Shown: piece by piece, positions 14,362-19,875 of the stretch | Position numbering within the stretch: position 1 is the first letter of the stretch | Layout of the letters: every line of letters starts with the position of its first letter | IMG/VR virus record: IMGVR_UViG_3300043823_000274 | Coordinates: 1-23,728 of that record | DNA: 23,728 bases | Reading direction: 5' to 3' (one strand) | DNA from: a virus | Translations under genes and position numbers: made by a program | Notes under the pieces: generated by a model | Database searches by the model: none | The model's input: only the letters and a program-made list of their open reading frames with translations | Told to the model about the DNA's origin: nothing

Positions 14362-14589
14362 ATGAATGAATCAGCCTTCCCAAACAACAGATTCAATGGC
14401 ATGGACTTACGCGACTACTTTGCTGCGAGGGCGATGAAAATGTTTTCCTATCCACAACATTTTAAAGAAGAACAGCCTTGGTTTGGATTTTTTGAGGAAT
14501 ACACAAAGCTAGTATGTAAAGCATCGTATTTAATCGCGGACGGAATGATGGAAGCGAGGAAACAGGCACCTAATGAGATTAAGGAGTAG
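14362..14589 (+). CDS. Small conserved-type phage protein (75 aa)
   Basis: ATG 14362 has GGAG seven bases upstream. The product begins MNESAFPNNRFNGMDLRDYFAARAMK, a pattern common in small phage proteins in which GM-x-LRDYFAA is followed by a helical segment and a C-terminal LIADGMMEAR. I recognise the type but not a function. It lies ten bases after the methyltransferase. Confidence 0.65.
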   Translation: MNESAFPNNRFNGMDLRDYFAARAMKMFSYPQHFKEEQPWFGFFEEYTKLVCKASYLIADGMMEARKQAPNEIKE

Positions 14590-14592
14590 AAC

Positions 14593-14856
14593 ATGGCATA
14601 CAGTGATTACATACATTGTTGCGAGTGCGATTGTAAATTGCTTCCTGACGGTTATGGAAAAATTAGAGATTGGTGGGAAGAAAATTATGGAAAAGAAATA
14701 CGAATCAAATGCCCTGACTGTGAAAGAAAAGCCGCTCCAAAGCGCGAATGGGTAGGGCTGACATCAGACAATTTCAACGATTTCAATCCGCTATTCAAAG
14801 CAGAAGAAGCTGTGCGTTGGGCAGAAGCCAAGCTCAAGGAGAAGAATCATGGGTGA
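14593..14856 (+). CDS. Small zinc-ribbon-like protein (87 aa)
   Basis: ATG 14593 has AAGGAG upstream. Cysteines at 9, 10, 12 and 14 (HCCECDCK) and at 40 and 43 (KCPDCE) could hold one zinc ion in a ribbon, with WW and aromatic residues between. The C-terminal half is a charged helix (AEEAVRWAEAKLKEK). Zinc-ribbon proteins often bind nucleic acids or partner proteins; nothing more specific is visible. The end of the gene carries an 18-base segment repeated at the end of the next gene. Confidence 0.65.
   Translation: MAYSDYIHCCECDCKLLPDGYGKIRDWWEENYGKEIRIKCPDCERKAAPKREWVGLTSDNFNDFNPLFKAEEAVRWAEAKLKEKNHG
14829..14846 (+). repeat. 18-base direct repeat at a gene junction, copy 1
   Basis: CAAGCTCAAGGAGAAGAA occurs here and again at 15100-15117. 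Both copies encode the last residues KLKEK of one gene and supply the AAGGAG ribosome site of the next. Confidence 0.85.
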
Positions 14857-15124
14857 GCCAACCAACTACCCAATGGTTTTTACAGGTCATTACTTAATTG
14901 GCGCCAACCCCAACGACTCCGAGCATGGGTACTGGGACACAGAGGAAGAAGCCATCATTAACTTTGCTTTGCAATTTGCTAAGTTGGCGCAAAACGCACA
15001 GGGAGATTTCTTGTTTATCCGCAAAGCGCCAACGGTAAGTGAAGACGCTGTATTTGGTCACACCGTTAAATGGCGAATGGTTGGAAGATTTTCAATTTGC
15101 AAGCTCAAGGAGAAGAACACATGA
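14849..15124 (+). CDS. Hypothetical phage protein (91 aa)
   Basis: ATG 14849 lies three bases after the repeated segment, overlapping the preceding gene by eight bases. The product has a mixed alpha/beta look (FTGHYLIGANPN, then EEEAIINFALQFAKLAQ, FLFIRKAPTV, WRMVGRFSICKLKEKNT). No known motif is present. The stop overlaps the next start (ATGA). Confidence 0.6.
   Translation: MGEPTNYPMVFTGHYLIGANPNDSEHGYWDTEEEAIINFALQFAKLAQNAQGDFLFIRKAPTVSEDAVFGHTVKWRMVGRFSICKLKEKNT
15100..15117 (+). repeat. 18-base direct repeat at a gene junction, copy 2
   Basis: This is identical to 14829-14846 and has the same role as shared C-terminal codons and ribosome site, followed by CACATG instead of TCATG. Confidence 0.85.
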
Positions 15125-15600
15125 TTATAAAAGCAATGAAGGAAGCTCTTAATGCTTTGCATTTGGTCAAAAAAAATTATTTCAATTTTTGGGAGAAAAT
15201 ATCCCCTGATGATTCTATTTGGAATGATATTGCTGCATCAGATGCAGAGATTTCAAGGGTCATTGAAGAGTTTATAGAAGCAATTAGAGTTTACGAATCA
15301 TCACCGCCTGAAGCTATAACCGAAGCCGAAAAAATTGCATTTGCTTTTGGATGGTTCAAGGCATTGGAGTTACAAGGTTCAAGGAGTCTAGTTATGCGAA
15401 GAAGTGTGACACCTGATGAAAACACGGAAGGCTACCGATTGTTTGATCACGCAACGGAAGCCGAAGAGTTCCTCAAGTCAATTGTGGATAAATTCCCTCG
15501 TGACAAGTACAAAACCCAAGCCGAGGGTACGATGATCACCGATTACGGCAAACCCATAACTTACGTCGTCCGATGGATGATCTGGGGGAGCCATGAGTAA
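15121..15600 (+). CDS. Hypothetical phage protein (159 aa)
   Basis: I chose ATG 15121 because it overlaps the preceding stop (ATGA) and follows AAGGAG. The N-terminal half (about 1-85) is helical and AT-rich in its codons. The C-terminal half (YRLFDHATEAEEFLKS, then ITYVVRWMIWGSHE) is less AT-rich and looks like the C-terminus of the gene before it, with the same TEEEA/TEAEE and VKWRM/VRWMI pattern. The two may share a domain and have arisen by duplication. The function is unknown. Confidence 0.6.
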   Translation: MIIKAMKEALNALHLVKKNYFNFWEKISPDDSIWNDIAASDAEISRVIEEFIEAIRVYESSPPEAITEAEKIAFAFGWFKALELQGSRSLVMRRSVTPDENTEGYRLFDHATEAEEFLKSIVDKFPRDKYKTQAEGTMITDYGKPITYVVRWMIWGSHE

Positions 15601-15931
15601 AGACATACACGACGCAGTGGACTATCTCTACACCCACGGAGCCAAGTACGCCGAAGCCAAAAGCCATCGGGTGTACCTAGAAGAGTTCCGCAAGAGCCAA
15701 AAGGCTATGCTTATGAAGCAGGCTATGGCTTCAGGAGCGGCAAAGTCCTCGGTGGCGGCAGAGATGGAGGCTTACTCCGATCCCGTCTATACGGAGATTT
15801 TAAAGGGCATAGAGGCGGCTGTAAGGCGAGAAGAGGAGCTGAGGTGGGCGTTGGTATCCGCTCAGGCTAGAATCGACGTATGGCGGTCACAAGAGGCGTC
15901 AAATCGAAACATGGAGAAAATCACACTATGA
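15593..15931 (+). CDS. Helical conserved-type phage protein (112 aa)
   Basis: The product is almost all helix: YAEAKSHRVYLEEFRKSQKAM, a short Ala/Gly/Ser region, then AYSDPVYTEILKGIEAAVRREEELRWALVSAQARIDVWRSQEASNR. This pattern is widespread among small proteins of phages infecting Gram-negative hosts, but no function is known to me. It overlaps both neighbours (by 8 and 4 bases), with GGGGGAG upstream of the ATG. Confidence 0.7.
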   Translation: MSKDIHDAVDYLYTHGAKYAEAKSHRVYLEEFRKSQKAMLMKQAMASGAAKSSVAAEMEAYSDPVYTEILKGIEAAVRREEELRWALVSAQARIDVWRSQEASNRNMEKITL

Positions 15932-16119
15932 ACGTCACAAAACAAGACATTATGAGGGTTGCCCAAGTATTCGAGTCTCAGGGCTTGAGTCGGCGCAGGA
16001 TCGCAGTTAATTGCACTCCTGAAGAGCTTGCTAAACTTATGGGTTATCGAGACTATGACAAAAAAGGTTTCCCGAAAGAACATTTATTTATGGGTCAAAT
16101 CGTATATGCGATGAAATAA
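15928..16119 (+). CDS. Small basic hypothetical protein (63 aa)
   Basis: ATG 15928 overlaps the upstream stop (ATGA), which is why I prefer it to an in-frame start 48 bases earlier. The product begins MNVTKQDIMRVAQVFESQGL and includes a possible short helix-turn segment (TPEELAKLMGYRDYDKKGF). No family is recognised. Confidence 0.55.
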   Translation: MNVTKQDIMRVAQVFESQGLSRRRIAVNCTPEELAKLMGYRDYDKKGFPKEHLFMGQIVYAMK

Positions 16120-16120
16120 A

Positions 16121-16393
16121 ATGCACGGTAAATTAAACGATAAAGAACGCGAGTGGGTACTACGGGTCAAGGAGCTTCCCTGTTCAGTCTGTGACGCTCC
16201 TGCCCCGTCAGATGCCCACCATATCCATCAGGGCGACCATTACACGGTCGTGGCACTCTGTCGGGAGTGTCATCAAGGTGCAGTAATGGGCTGGCATGGC
16301 CAAAAGCGGGCTTGGCTCATCCGTAAAATGAATGAAATGGACGCCCTAAATGTAACAATTAGTCGCGTTTTTGCGGCATTGCGACAAAGATAG
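16121..16393 (+). CDS. Ref/HNH-like zinc-binding nuclease-type protein (90 aa)
   Basis: Cys 21 and Cys 24 (CSVC), the His run DAHHIH (31-36), and CREC with a following His (Cys 47, Cys 50, His 51), then GWHGQKRAW, match the zinc-bound ββα-metal fold of the RecA-dependent nuclease Ref (phage P1) and related HNH-like phage proteins. Ref cuts displaced strands at RecA-formed joints; small relatives act in recombination. The start follows the previous stop by one base with no clear ribosome site, so coupling is likely. The length is near the domain size, with no extra DNA-binding region. Nuclease activity is inferred from the fold. Confidence 0.75.
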   Translation: MHGKLNDKEREWVLRVKELPCSVCDAPAPSDAHHIHQGDHYTVVALCRECHQGAVMGWHGQKRAWLIRKMNEMDALNVTISRVFAALRQR

Positions 16394-16424
16394 CTTTACG
16401 TTACAAAAATAATCGCAAATAATC

Positions 16425-16453
16425 GACATTAGTCTTTAACTAGTTGTTATACT
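16425..16453 (+). promoter_or_regulatory. Promoter P4 of the shared-spacer family
   Basis: Spacer AGTCTTTAACTAGTTGT (16431-16447) and TATACT (16448-16453) match the family; the -35 is a poor GACATT. The -35 weakness suggests help from a protein that reads the spacer. Transcription would start near 16460. Confidence 0.65.
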
Positions 16454-16459
16454 CTTATC

Positions 16460-16476
16460 ACCTCGACGTTGAGGGT
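16460..16476 (+). promoter_or_regulatory. 5'-terminal leader hairpin, copy 1
   Basis: ACCTCGACGTTGAGGGT folds with CCTC / GAGG plus a G-U pair, and starts at the expected first base of P4 RNA. The same hairpin occurs at 19430-19446 with one compensatory pair change (T-A to G-C). Confidence 0.65.
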
Positions 16477-16494
16477 TATTTACGGAGCATGACG

Positions 16495-16788
16495 ATGAAC
16501 GCAGTTTTACAGTTTCCCGAAACCGCCAACCACATCATTGACCAATATGTGGTGATCGACCAAAAGATTAAGGCGTTACAAGAACAAGCCGACATCATTA
16601 AAGACGAACTCAAAAAACGATACGGCAAAGGTACGCATCGCGGATTTCAGTATGGAATCAAAATAGACGAATCAACATCAACAACCTTCCTCAAAGACAA
16701 ACTTTTCGAGGACTTGGGTCTTAGTAAAGACGAGCAAAAGTCTTATCACACGAGCAAATCAATATTAAAATTAACCGTAGTAATTTAA
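16495..16788 (+). CDS. Small hypothetical protein behind P4 (97 aa)
   Basis: I chose ATG 16495, seven bases after GGAG. The ATG at 16489 would be only one base from that site. The product begins MNAVLQFPETANHIIDQY and has a coiled-coil-like helix (IDQKIKALQEQADIIKDELKKRYG) followed by a beta/alpha region. It is not recognised. It has its own promoter and is followed by a tetraloop hairpin. Confidence 0.65.
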   Translation: MNAVLQFPETANHIIDQYVVIDQKIKALQEQADIIKDELKKRYGKGTHRGFQYGIKIDESTSTTFLKDKLFEDLGLSKDEQKSYHTSKSILKLTVVI

Positions 16789-16793
16789 CTATT

Positions 16794-16815
16794 GGGGCGG
16801 TACGCCGCCCCTTTT
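16794..16815 (+). terminator. GC-rich TACG-loop hairpin between small genes
   Basis: GGGGCGG (16794-16800) pairs perfectly with CCGCCCC (16805-16811) around TACG, a UNCG-type loop, and is followed by only four T. The next ribosome site follows directly. It may be a weak terminator or an mRNA-stabilising stem. The identical stem occurs at 17423-17440 with a GCAA loop. Confidence 0.65.
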
Positions 16816-16827
16816 AAGGAGAGCGTT

Positions 16828-17136
16828 ATGGATACTCGAATTGTTGGTTACTTTATTTTTGATGAATACCGCGACATTCGGTTTGAATATGAAACAGAAA
16901 CAGAAATGAATTTAGCTTTTGACCATGTTGTCGTAGATTCGTTTTTTACCGCGATGCAGGACGGCAGCAAATTTGACCAGTCTTGGATTAAAAAAGGTCA
17001 AGTTAGAGAGTGGCACATTGATGGAGATTGGGAAGATATTGATGAGCCGTATGGCACGGATGATGACTATGATTTCGAGCCAACATTTGACCCGATTGAA
17101 GATGAACGCAGTTTTTATGCTAAAAAACGCTACTAA
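16828..17136 (+). CDS. Acidic hypothetical protein (102 aa)
   Basis: ATG 16828 is preceded by AAGGAGA. The product begins MDTRIVGYFIFDEYRDIRF and becomes extremely acidic in its C-terminal half, with many Asp and Glu around GDWEDIDEPYGTDDDYDFEP. Strongly acidic small phage proteins are sometimes DNA mimics that block host DNA-binding enzymes. That is a possibility only; no family match is known to me. Confidence 0.6.
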   Translation: MDTRIVGYFIFDEYRDIRFEYETETEMNLAFDHVVVDSFFTAMQDGSKFDQSWIKKGQVREWHIDGDWEDIDEPYGTDDDYDFEPTFDPIEDERSFYAKKRY

Positions 17137-17146
17137 GGAGACGATG

Positions 17147-17413
17147 ATGCAAATTGTAAAAGTTGAAATTAGAAAACACGGCAGTTATGAAGATTACCCA
17201 AACCAGATCGCGGGTATTGTTCAGCTGCAAAGCGATCAGGGCAAGCAAGAGGTTAAGCTATCAGCGAGTGTGGTTAGCGCCATCTTCGCGGTTCTTAAAA
17301 ACGATTTAATTGCGAATAGCAAGGCTCTTGCTGACCAAGTGGAGTCTGCTGCCAACCATGCGGTTCATGCTCCTCTATTGGAAGATCAGAGCGTCATAGC
17401 TGAATCCTTTTAG
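17147..17413 (+). CDS. Small hypothetical protein (88 aa)
   Basis: I chose ATG 17147, six bases after AAGGAG; the ATG at 17144 is closer than usual. The product begins MQIVKVEIRKHGSYEDYPNQ with beta strands, then a helix SASVVSAIFAVLKNDLIANSKALADQVES. There is no recognised motif. It is followed by a GCAA-loop hairpin before the next gene. Confidence 0.6.
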   Translation: MQIVKVEIRKHGSYEDYPNQIAGIVQLQSDQGKQEVKLSASVVSAIFAVLKNDLIANSKALADQVESAANHAVHAPLLEDQSVIAESF

Positions 17414-17422
17414 GATATAGTC

Positions 17423-17445
17423 GGGGCGGGCAACCGCCCCCTTTT
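17423..17445 (+). terminator. GC-rich GCAA-loop hairpin between small genes
   Basis: GGGGCGG (17423-17429) pairs with CCGCCCC (17434-17440) around GCAA, a GNRA loop, followed by C and four T, then a GGAGG ribosome site. The same 7-bp stem is seen at 16794-16811 with a TACG loop. Confidence 0.65.
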
Positions 17446-17454
17446 GGAGGACTT

Positions 17455-17655
17455 ATGGAAATCGATTTTATTTACACCCCCATCGGCACGGACATCACGG
17501 TTCGTTGGAAAAAGGAAGGTTGGAAGCCGCCTTCTGAACAGGCTGAGATTCAAGCCAAGTGGTCGAAGTTTAAAGAAGCGGGCTTAAGACGTTTAGAAGG
17601 TCAGACCGACCCCAAGCCCCAAAGGCAAACCCTTGAGATCAGGAGAGTGAAATGA
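17455..17655 (+). CDS. Small basic hypothetical protein (66 aa)
   Basis: ATG 17455 follows GGAGG. The product begins MEIDFIYTPIGTDITVRWKKEGWKPPSE and then has a charged helix and a basic tail (QRQTLEIRRVK). No motif is recognised. Its stop overlaps the next start (ATGA). Confidence 0.6.
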   Translation: MEIDFIYTPIGTDITVRWKKEGWKPPSEQAEIQAKWSKFKEAGLRRLEGQTDPKPQRQTLEIRRVK

Positions 17656-17960
17656 ACGTACAAGAATTTGACGATGATCACAAACGATATTTGGAGATTG
17701 TATTGGAGTTGGCAGACCCTTACAGTAAACTGGTATCTGATTTAATAAAGAAAGAGAAAATCCCAGTAGTAGTTATGGCGTTGCAACATTTGGGCATTAA
17801 ATTCATAAGCGGCGCTCTCTTGGTTTTAAACCAAGAACAACAAGATGCCAGAAAAATTTTTGATTTAATAGGCCATGCAATATGGTCTGATTATCTGGAC
17901 TTGAGGGAAGATCAAAAAAATGCTTTAGATAAAATGGCTAATTTACGCAGGGGACATTGA
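17652..17960 (+). CDS. Hypothetical protein (102 aa)
   Basis: ATG 17652 overlaps the upstream stop. The product is helical and charged, with a hydrophobic run in the middle (IPVVVMALQHLGIKFISGALLVL, about residues 37-59) that could be one buried or membrane-associated helix. The end of the gene contains the -35 of promoter P2. It is not recognised. Confidence 0.6.
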   Translation: MNVQEFDDDHKRYLEIVLELADPYSKLVSDLIKKEKIPVVVMALQHLGIKFISGALLVLNQEQQDARKIFDLIGHAIWSDYLDLREDQKNALDKMANLRRGH

Positions 17961-17985
17961 CAAGTCTTAAACTATCAGTTAAAAT
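17957..17985 (+). promoter_or_regulatory. Promoter P2 of the shared-spacer family
   Basis: TTGACA (17957-17962), spacer AGTCTTAAACTATCAGT (17 bases) and TAAAAT (17980-17985) lie 25 bases before the next start codon. The spacer matches P1 (12902), P3 (19401) and P4 (16431). Confidence 0.8.
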
Positions 17986-18009
17986 TTAAACTCATATCAA
18001 GGGGGTTTT

Positions 18010-18240
18010 ATGTCAGATTCAAAAAAACAGGCTTTTGAGGTCAATTATGATGGCGATTTTTTTATTGTAGTCGCTGAATACCAATTTTTGGGCGATGTTC
18101 TGGGCTATCAGGTCTTCGTTGAATCCGTCGGTAAAACGTACAAGGTAGACGAACACTTCCCTCCTGCTTTGCTTTCAGAGCTTTTTATAGACCATTTGGA
18201 AGGGATAATCGCTATGAAATTGGAGGACGCACATGATTGA
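18010..18240 (+). CDS. Small hypothetical protein behind P2 (76 aa)
   Basis: ATG 18010 follows GGGGG and promoter P2. The product is beta-rich and acidic (NYDGDFFIVVAEYQFLGD, YQVFVESVGKTYKVDE), ending in a helix. No family is recognised. It overlaps the next gene by eight bases. Confidence 0.6.
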   Translation: MSDSKKQAFEVNYDGDFFIVVAEYQFLGDVLGYQVFVESVGKTYKVDEHFPPALLSELFIDHLEGIIAMKLEDAHD

Positions 18241-18379
18241 TCAAGCCCTGTTATGGCTCAAGGACGCTTGGGAATGGCAAGCGCAATTGAGTTGGTCACA
18301 AGCTTTGCTGATTATTTTGTGCTTCTTGTGGCTCATTGGTTGGGTTTATTACGCGAGTCGAGGAGAGAATGATGTTTAG
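18233..18379 (+). CDS. Small single-pass membrane protein (48 aa)
   Basis: The frame from ATG 18233 gives 48 residues: an amphipathic Trp-rich N-terminus (LLWLKDAWEWQAQLSW) followed by one membrane helix (QALLIILCFLWLIGWVYY) and a short charged tail. The start overlaps the previous gene and the stop overlaps the next start, both as expected in this tightly packed operon. A holin-like or accessory lysis role is conceivable but unsupported by neighbours. Confidence 0.6.
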   Translation: MIDQALLWLKDAWEWQAQLSWSQALLIILCFLWLIGWVYYASRGENDV

Positions 18380-18608
18380 GACACTAGTTATGGATGAGGG
18401 CGCAGAGGACGCACATATTGAGGAGAAATGTTCATGGTCAACTTTATTCGCCGCAATAATTGGGGCTTTTATAGCCGGCTTCGTGATTGGCGCCATGGTA
18501 GAAATGTTCAACGTTCGGGCAGACCTGTCAGTGATGGGAGCGACGCGAGTAGACAGCCAAGCGTGGCGTTGCACCGAGATCAAGAGCAGCTCGACAGGGA
18601 TCAATTAA
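18372..18608 (+). CDS. Small membrane protein (78 aa) overlapping the next gene
   Basis: ATG 18372 (or 18369) follows GAGGAG. The product has an acidic N-terminus (DEGAEDAHIEEK), one strong Gly/Ala-rich membrane helix (LFAAIIGAFIAGFVIGAMVEM, split here: about residues 31-51) and a hydrophilic C-terminus. From 18428 on, the same DNA is read in another frame by the next gene. The membrane helix supports this frame as real. It resembles, but does not match, the nested spanin arrangement: no lipoprotein box is seen. Confidence 0.55.
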   Translation: MFRTLVMDEGAEDAHIEEKCSWSTLFAAIIGAFIAGFVIGAMVEMFNVRADLSVMGATRVDSQAWRCTEIKSSSTGIN

Positions 18609-18640
18609 AGATGCTGCACAGCATCAAGGAAGTCGAATGA
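18428..18640 (+). CDS. Basic protein encoded out of frame within the previous gene (70 aa)
   Basis: ATG 18428 has its own GAGGAG site, and its stop overlaps the next start (ATGA), which is the usual junction in this operon. The product is basic at the N-terminus (MFMVNFIRRNNWGFYSRLR) and ends in a charged helix (LHRDQEQLDRDQLKMLHSIK). It has no family match. About 180 bases are shared with the membrane protein in a different frame. Confidence 0.5.
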   Translation: MFMVNFIRRNNWGFYSRLRDWRHGRNVQRSGRPVSDGSDASRQPSVALHRDQEQLDRDQLKMLHSIKEVE

Positions 18641-18924
18641 AAAGCAAACAAACAGCAGATGCGCCTAAAAAGCCCGTAAAGCGAACAACGGTCAAGAAAG
18701 CTACCAAGGTAGCCCCCAAGCCGGTCAAAGCCGCCCCTAAAGCATCTGGCGCGGTCTATACGATGCCTGTGGAGGTCAAAGAGTGGATCGAAAAGGCAAA
18801 TTCAACAATCAATCACTTAAAAGGCAAAGTTGAGCGGCTTGAAGATGAAAACGCAAAGCTCAAGGCTTGGAAAATATGGGCTGAGAACCGAATTTTGCAG
18901 AGCAGCAAAGAGGAGCAGCGGTAG
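18637..18924 (+). CDS. Lys/Ala/Pro-rich tail plus coiled coil (95 aa)
   Basis: ATG 18637 overlaps the preceding stop. Residues about 1-40 are rich in Lys, Ala and Pro, like the tails of histone H1-type proteins, and could bind DNA. Residues about 45-90 form a probable coiled coil (NSTINHLKGKVERLEDENAKL). A DNA-bridging or scaffold role is possible; the family is not recognised. Confidence 0.6.
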   Translation: MKSKQTADAPKKPVKRTTVKKATKVAPKPVKAAPKASGAVYTMPVEVKEWIEKANSTINHLKGKVERLEDENAKLKAWKIWAENRILQSSKEEQR

Positions 18925-18934
18925 TACCCAAATG

Positions 18935-18979
18935 CCCCTATTTACGGTAGTAATTAGGGGATAACATTGTGTAACAAAA
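18935..18979 (+). repeat. Intergenic hairpin repeat, copy A
   Basis: CCCCTA (18935-18940) pairs with TAGGGG (18955-18960), then ATAACATT and GTAACAA follow. The same order of elements occurs at 19338-19377. Confidence 0.6.
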
Positions 18980-19005
18980 TAATTTAATTTTTAAGGAGAA
19001 CAATT

Positions 19006-19308
19006 ATGCACAACCAAACCATAGGGACTAAATTTGTATTTCAAAAAGGGGTTACTCCGGCACATATTGTTGCTATAGTGTCTGACTATTCGAATGATGA
19101 AAAATGTGAACGAATTTCAATAATTATAAAATACGATAAGAACGTTGAAGACCACATCAATCATGCCCGCGCCGCTAAAACATTGGCAACTGAATTGAAT
19201 TGGAAGGGTAAGTGGATTGGGGGCGATTTAGGCAGATTCTCTAAATATGATTATTTGTGGGTGAACATTACAGAGTTAGGCGAAGATGAAACTTTTGAAG
19301 TAGTCTAA
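19006..19308 (+). CDS. Hypothetical protein between the hairpin repeats (100 aa)
   Basis: ATG 19006 follows AAGGAG. The product begins MHNQTIGTKFVFQKGVTPAH and looks alpha/beta: strands near VAIVSDYS and RISIIIKYD, a helix ARAAKTLATELNWKG, and a final strand. It is a single gene between two related intergenic hairpins, so it may be a separate cassette. It is not recognised. Confidence 0.6.
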   Translation: MHNQTIGTKFVFQKGVTPAHIVAIVSDYSNDEKCERISIIIKYDKNVEDHINHARAAKTLATELNWKGKWIGGDLGRFSKYDYLWVNITELGEDETFEVV

Positions 19309-19337
19309 GTATAAATTGCGAAGGAACAGCGGGAATA

Positions 19338-19377
19338 CCCCTATTGCGCTAATAAGTAGGGATAACATTTCGTTACA
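19338..19377 (+). repeat. Intergenic hairpin repeat, copy B
   Basis: CCCTA (19339-19343) pairs with TAGGG (19357-19361), followed by ATAACATT and GTTACAA as in copy A. It lies directly upstream of promoter P3. Confidence 0.6.
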
Positions 19378-19394
19378 ATTTGTTTGAAAATAGG

Positions 19395-19423
19395 CACACA
19401 ACTCTTTAACTTTGAGTTATTAT
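19395..19423 (+). promoter_or_regulatory. Promoter P3 of the shared-spacer family
   Basis: Spacer ACTCTTTAACTTTGAGT (19401-19417) and TATTAT (19418-19423) match the family, with a poor -35 (CACACA). Transcription would start near 19430. Confidence 0.65.
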
Positions 19424-19429
19424 GTCTCT

Positions 19430-19446
19430 ACCGCGATGTTGCGGGT
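19430..19446 (+). promoter_or_regulatory. 5'-terminal leader hairpin, copy 2
   Basis: ACCGCGATGTTGCGGGT is the partner of 16460-16476. It lies at exactly the same distance from its -10 box (seven bases to the first stem base). The fourth pair is G-C here and T-A there. Confidence 0.65.
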
Positions 19447-19467
19447 TTATTATTGGAGCGATTGAAA

Positions 19468-19875
19468 ATGAAATCAGAACATATTCATGCGTTACGACAA
19501 TATCGTCATGTAGCAAAAGGCTTGCTGCTCTGTGATCCAATTTGGCTGATCGATGATGGCGGTGAAGTGAGCGCGACTACAATAGAAAACATGATGCATT
19601 TTGCGGAAGTGCCCGCCCCACATGGGGTAGCACCGCGCTATGCGATTGAAACACGCGAATGCACAGCTCACGCTGACTGCACAGTATACCGCCTCGTGGA
19701 GTACGCGCATGGCAAAGTTCGATTGATCGAAGAGTACTCTAATCTAGCGGCAGCAGAGGCCGATCGGGACGCGCTATTAATTGCTGACATACTCGAAAGT
19801 TTAGAAAACCAATTCGGGGTGCTTTATTCTCAAGAAGACGCTGACGAATGGATGAGCGAGGAGGGCATCAAATGA
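19468..19875 (+). CDS. Hypothetical protein behind P3 (135 aa)
   Basis: I chose ATG 19468, nine bases after GGAG; an upstream in-frame ATG at 19384 lies before the promoter start and would not be in P3 RNA. The product begins MKSEHIHALRQYRHVAKGLLL and is alpha/beta with an acidic C-terminal helix (ADILESLENQFGVLYSQEDADEW). It is not recognised. It overlaps the next gene by ATGA. Confidence 0.6.
   Translation: MKSEHIHALRQYRHVAKGLLLCDPIWLIDDGGEVSATTIENMMHFAEVPAPHGVAPRYAIETRECTAHADCTVYRLVEYAHGKVRLIEEYSNLAAAEADRDALLIADILESLENQFGVLYSQEDADEWMSEEGIK

Noticed and set aside
18372-18640. Rz/Rz1 spanin pair
   Set aside because: The nested layout fits, but the inner protein has no signal peptide or lipobox cysteine, and no holin or endolysin is adjacent.
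19384-19467. Longer start for the gene ending at 19875
   Set aside because: The extension covers a conserved promoter and leader hairpin and lacks a ribosome site.
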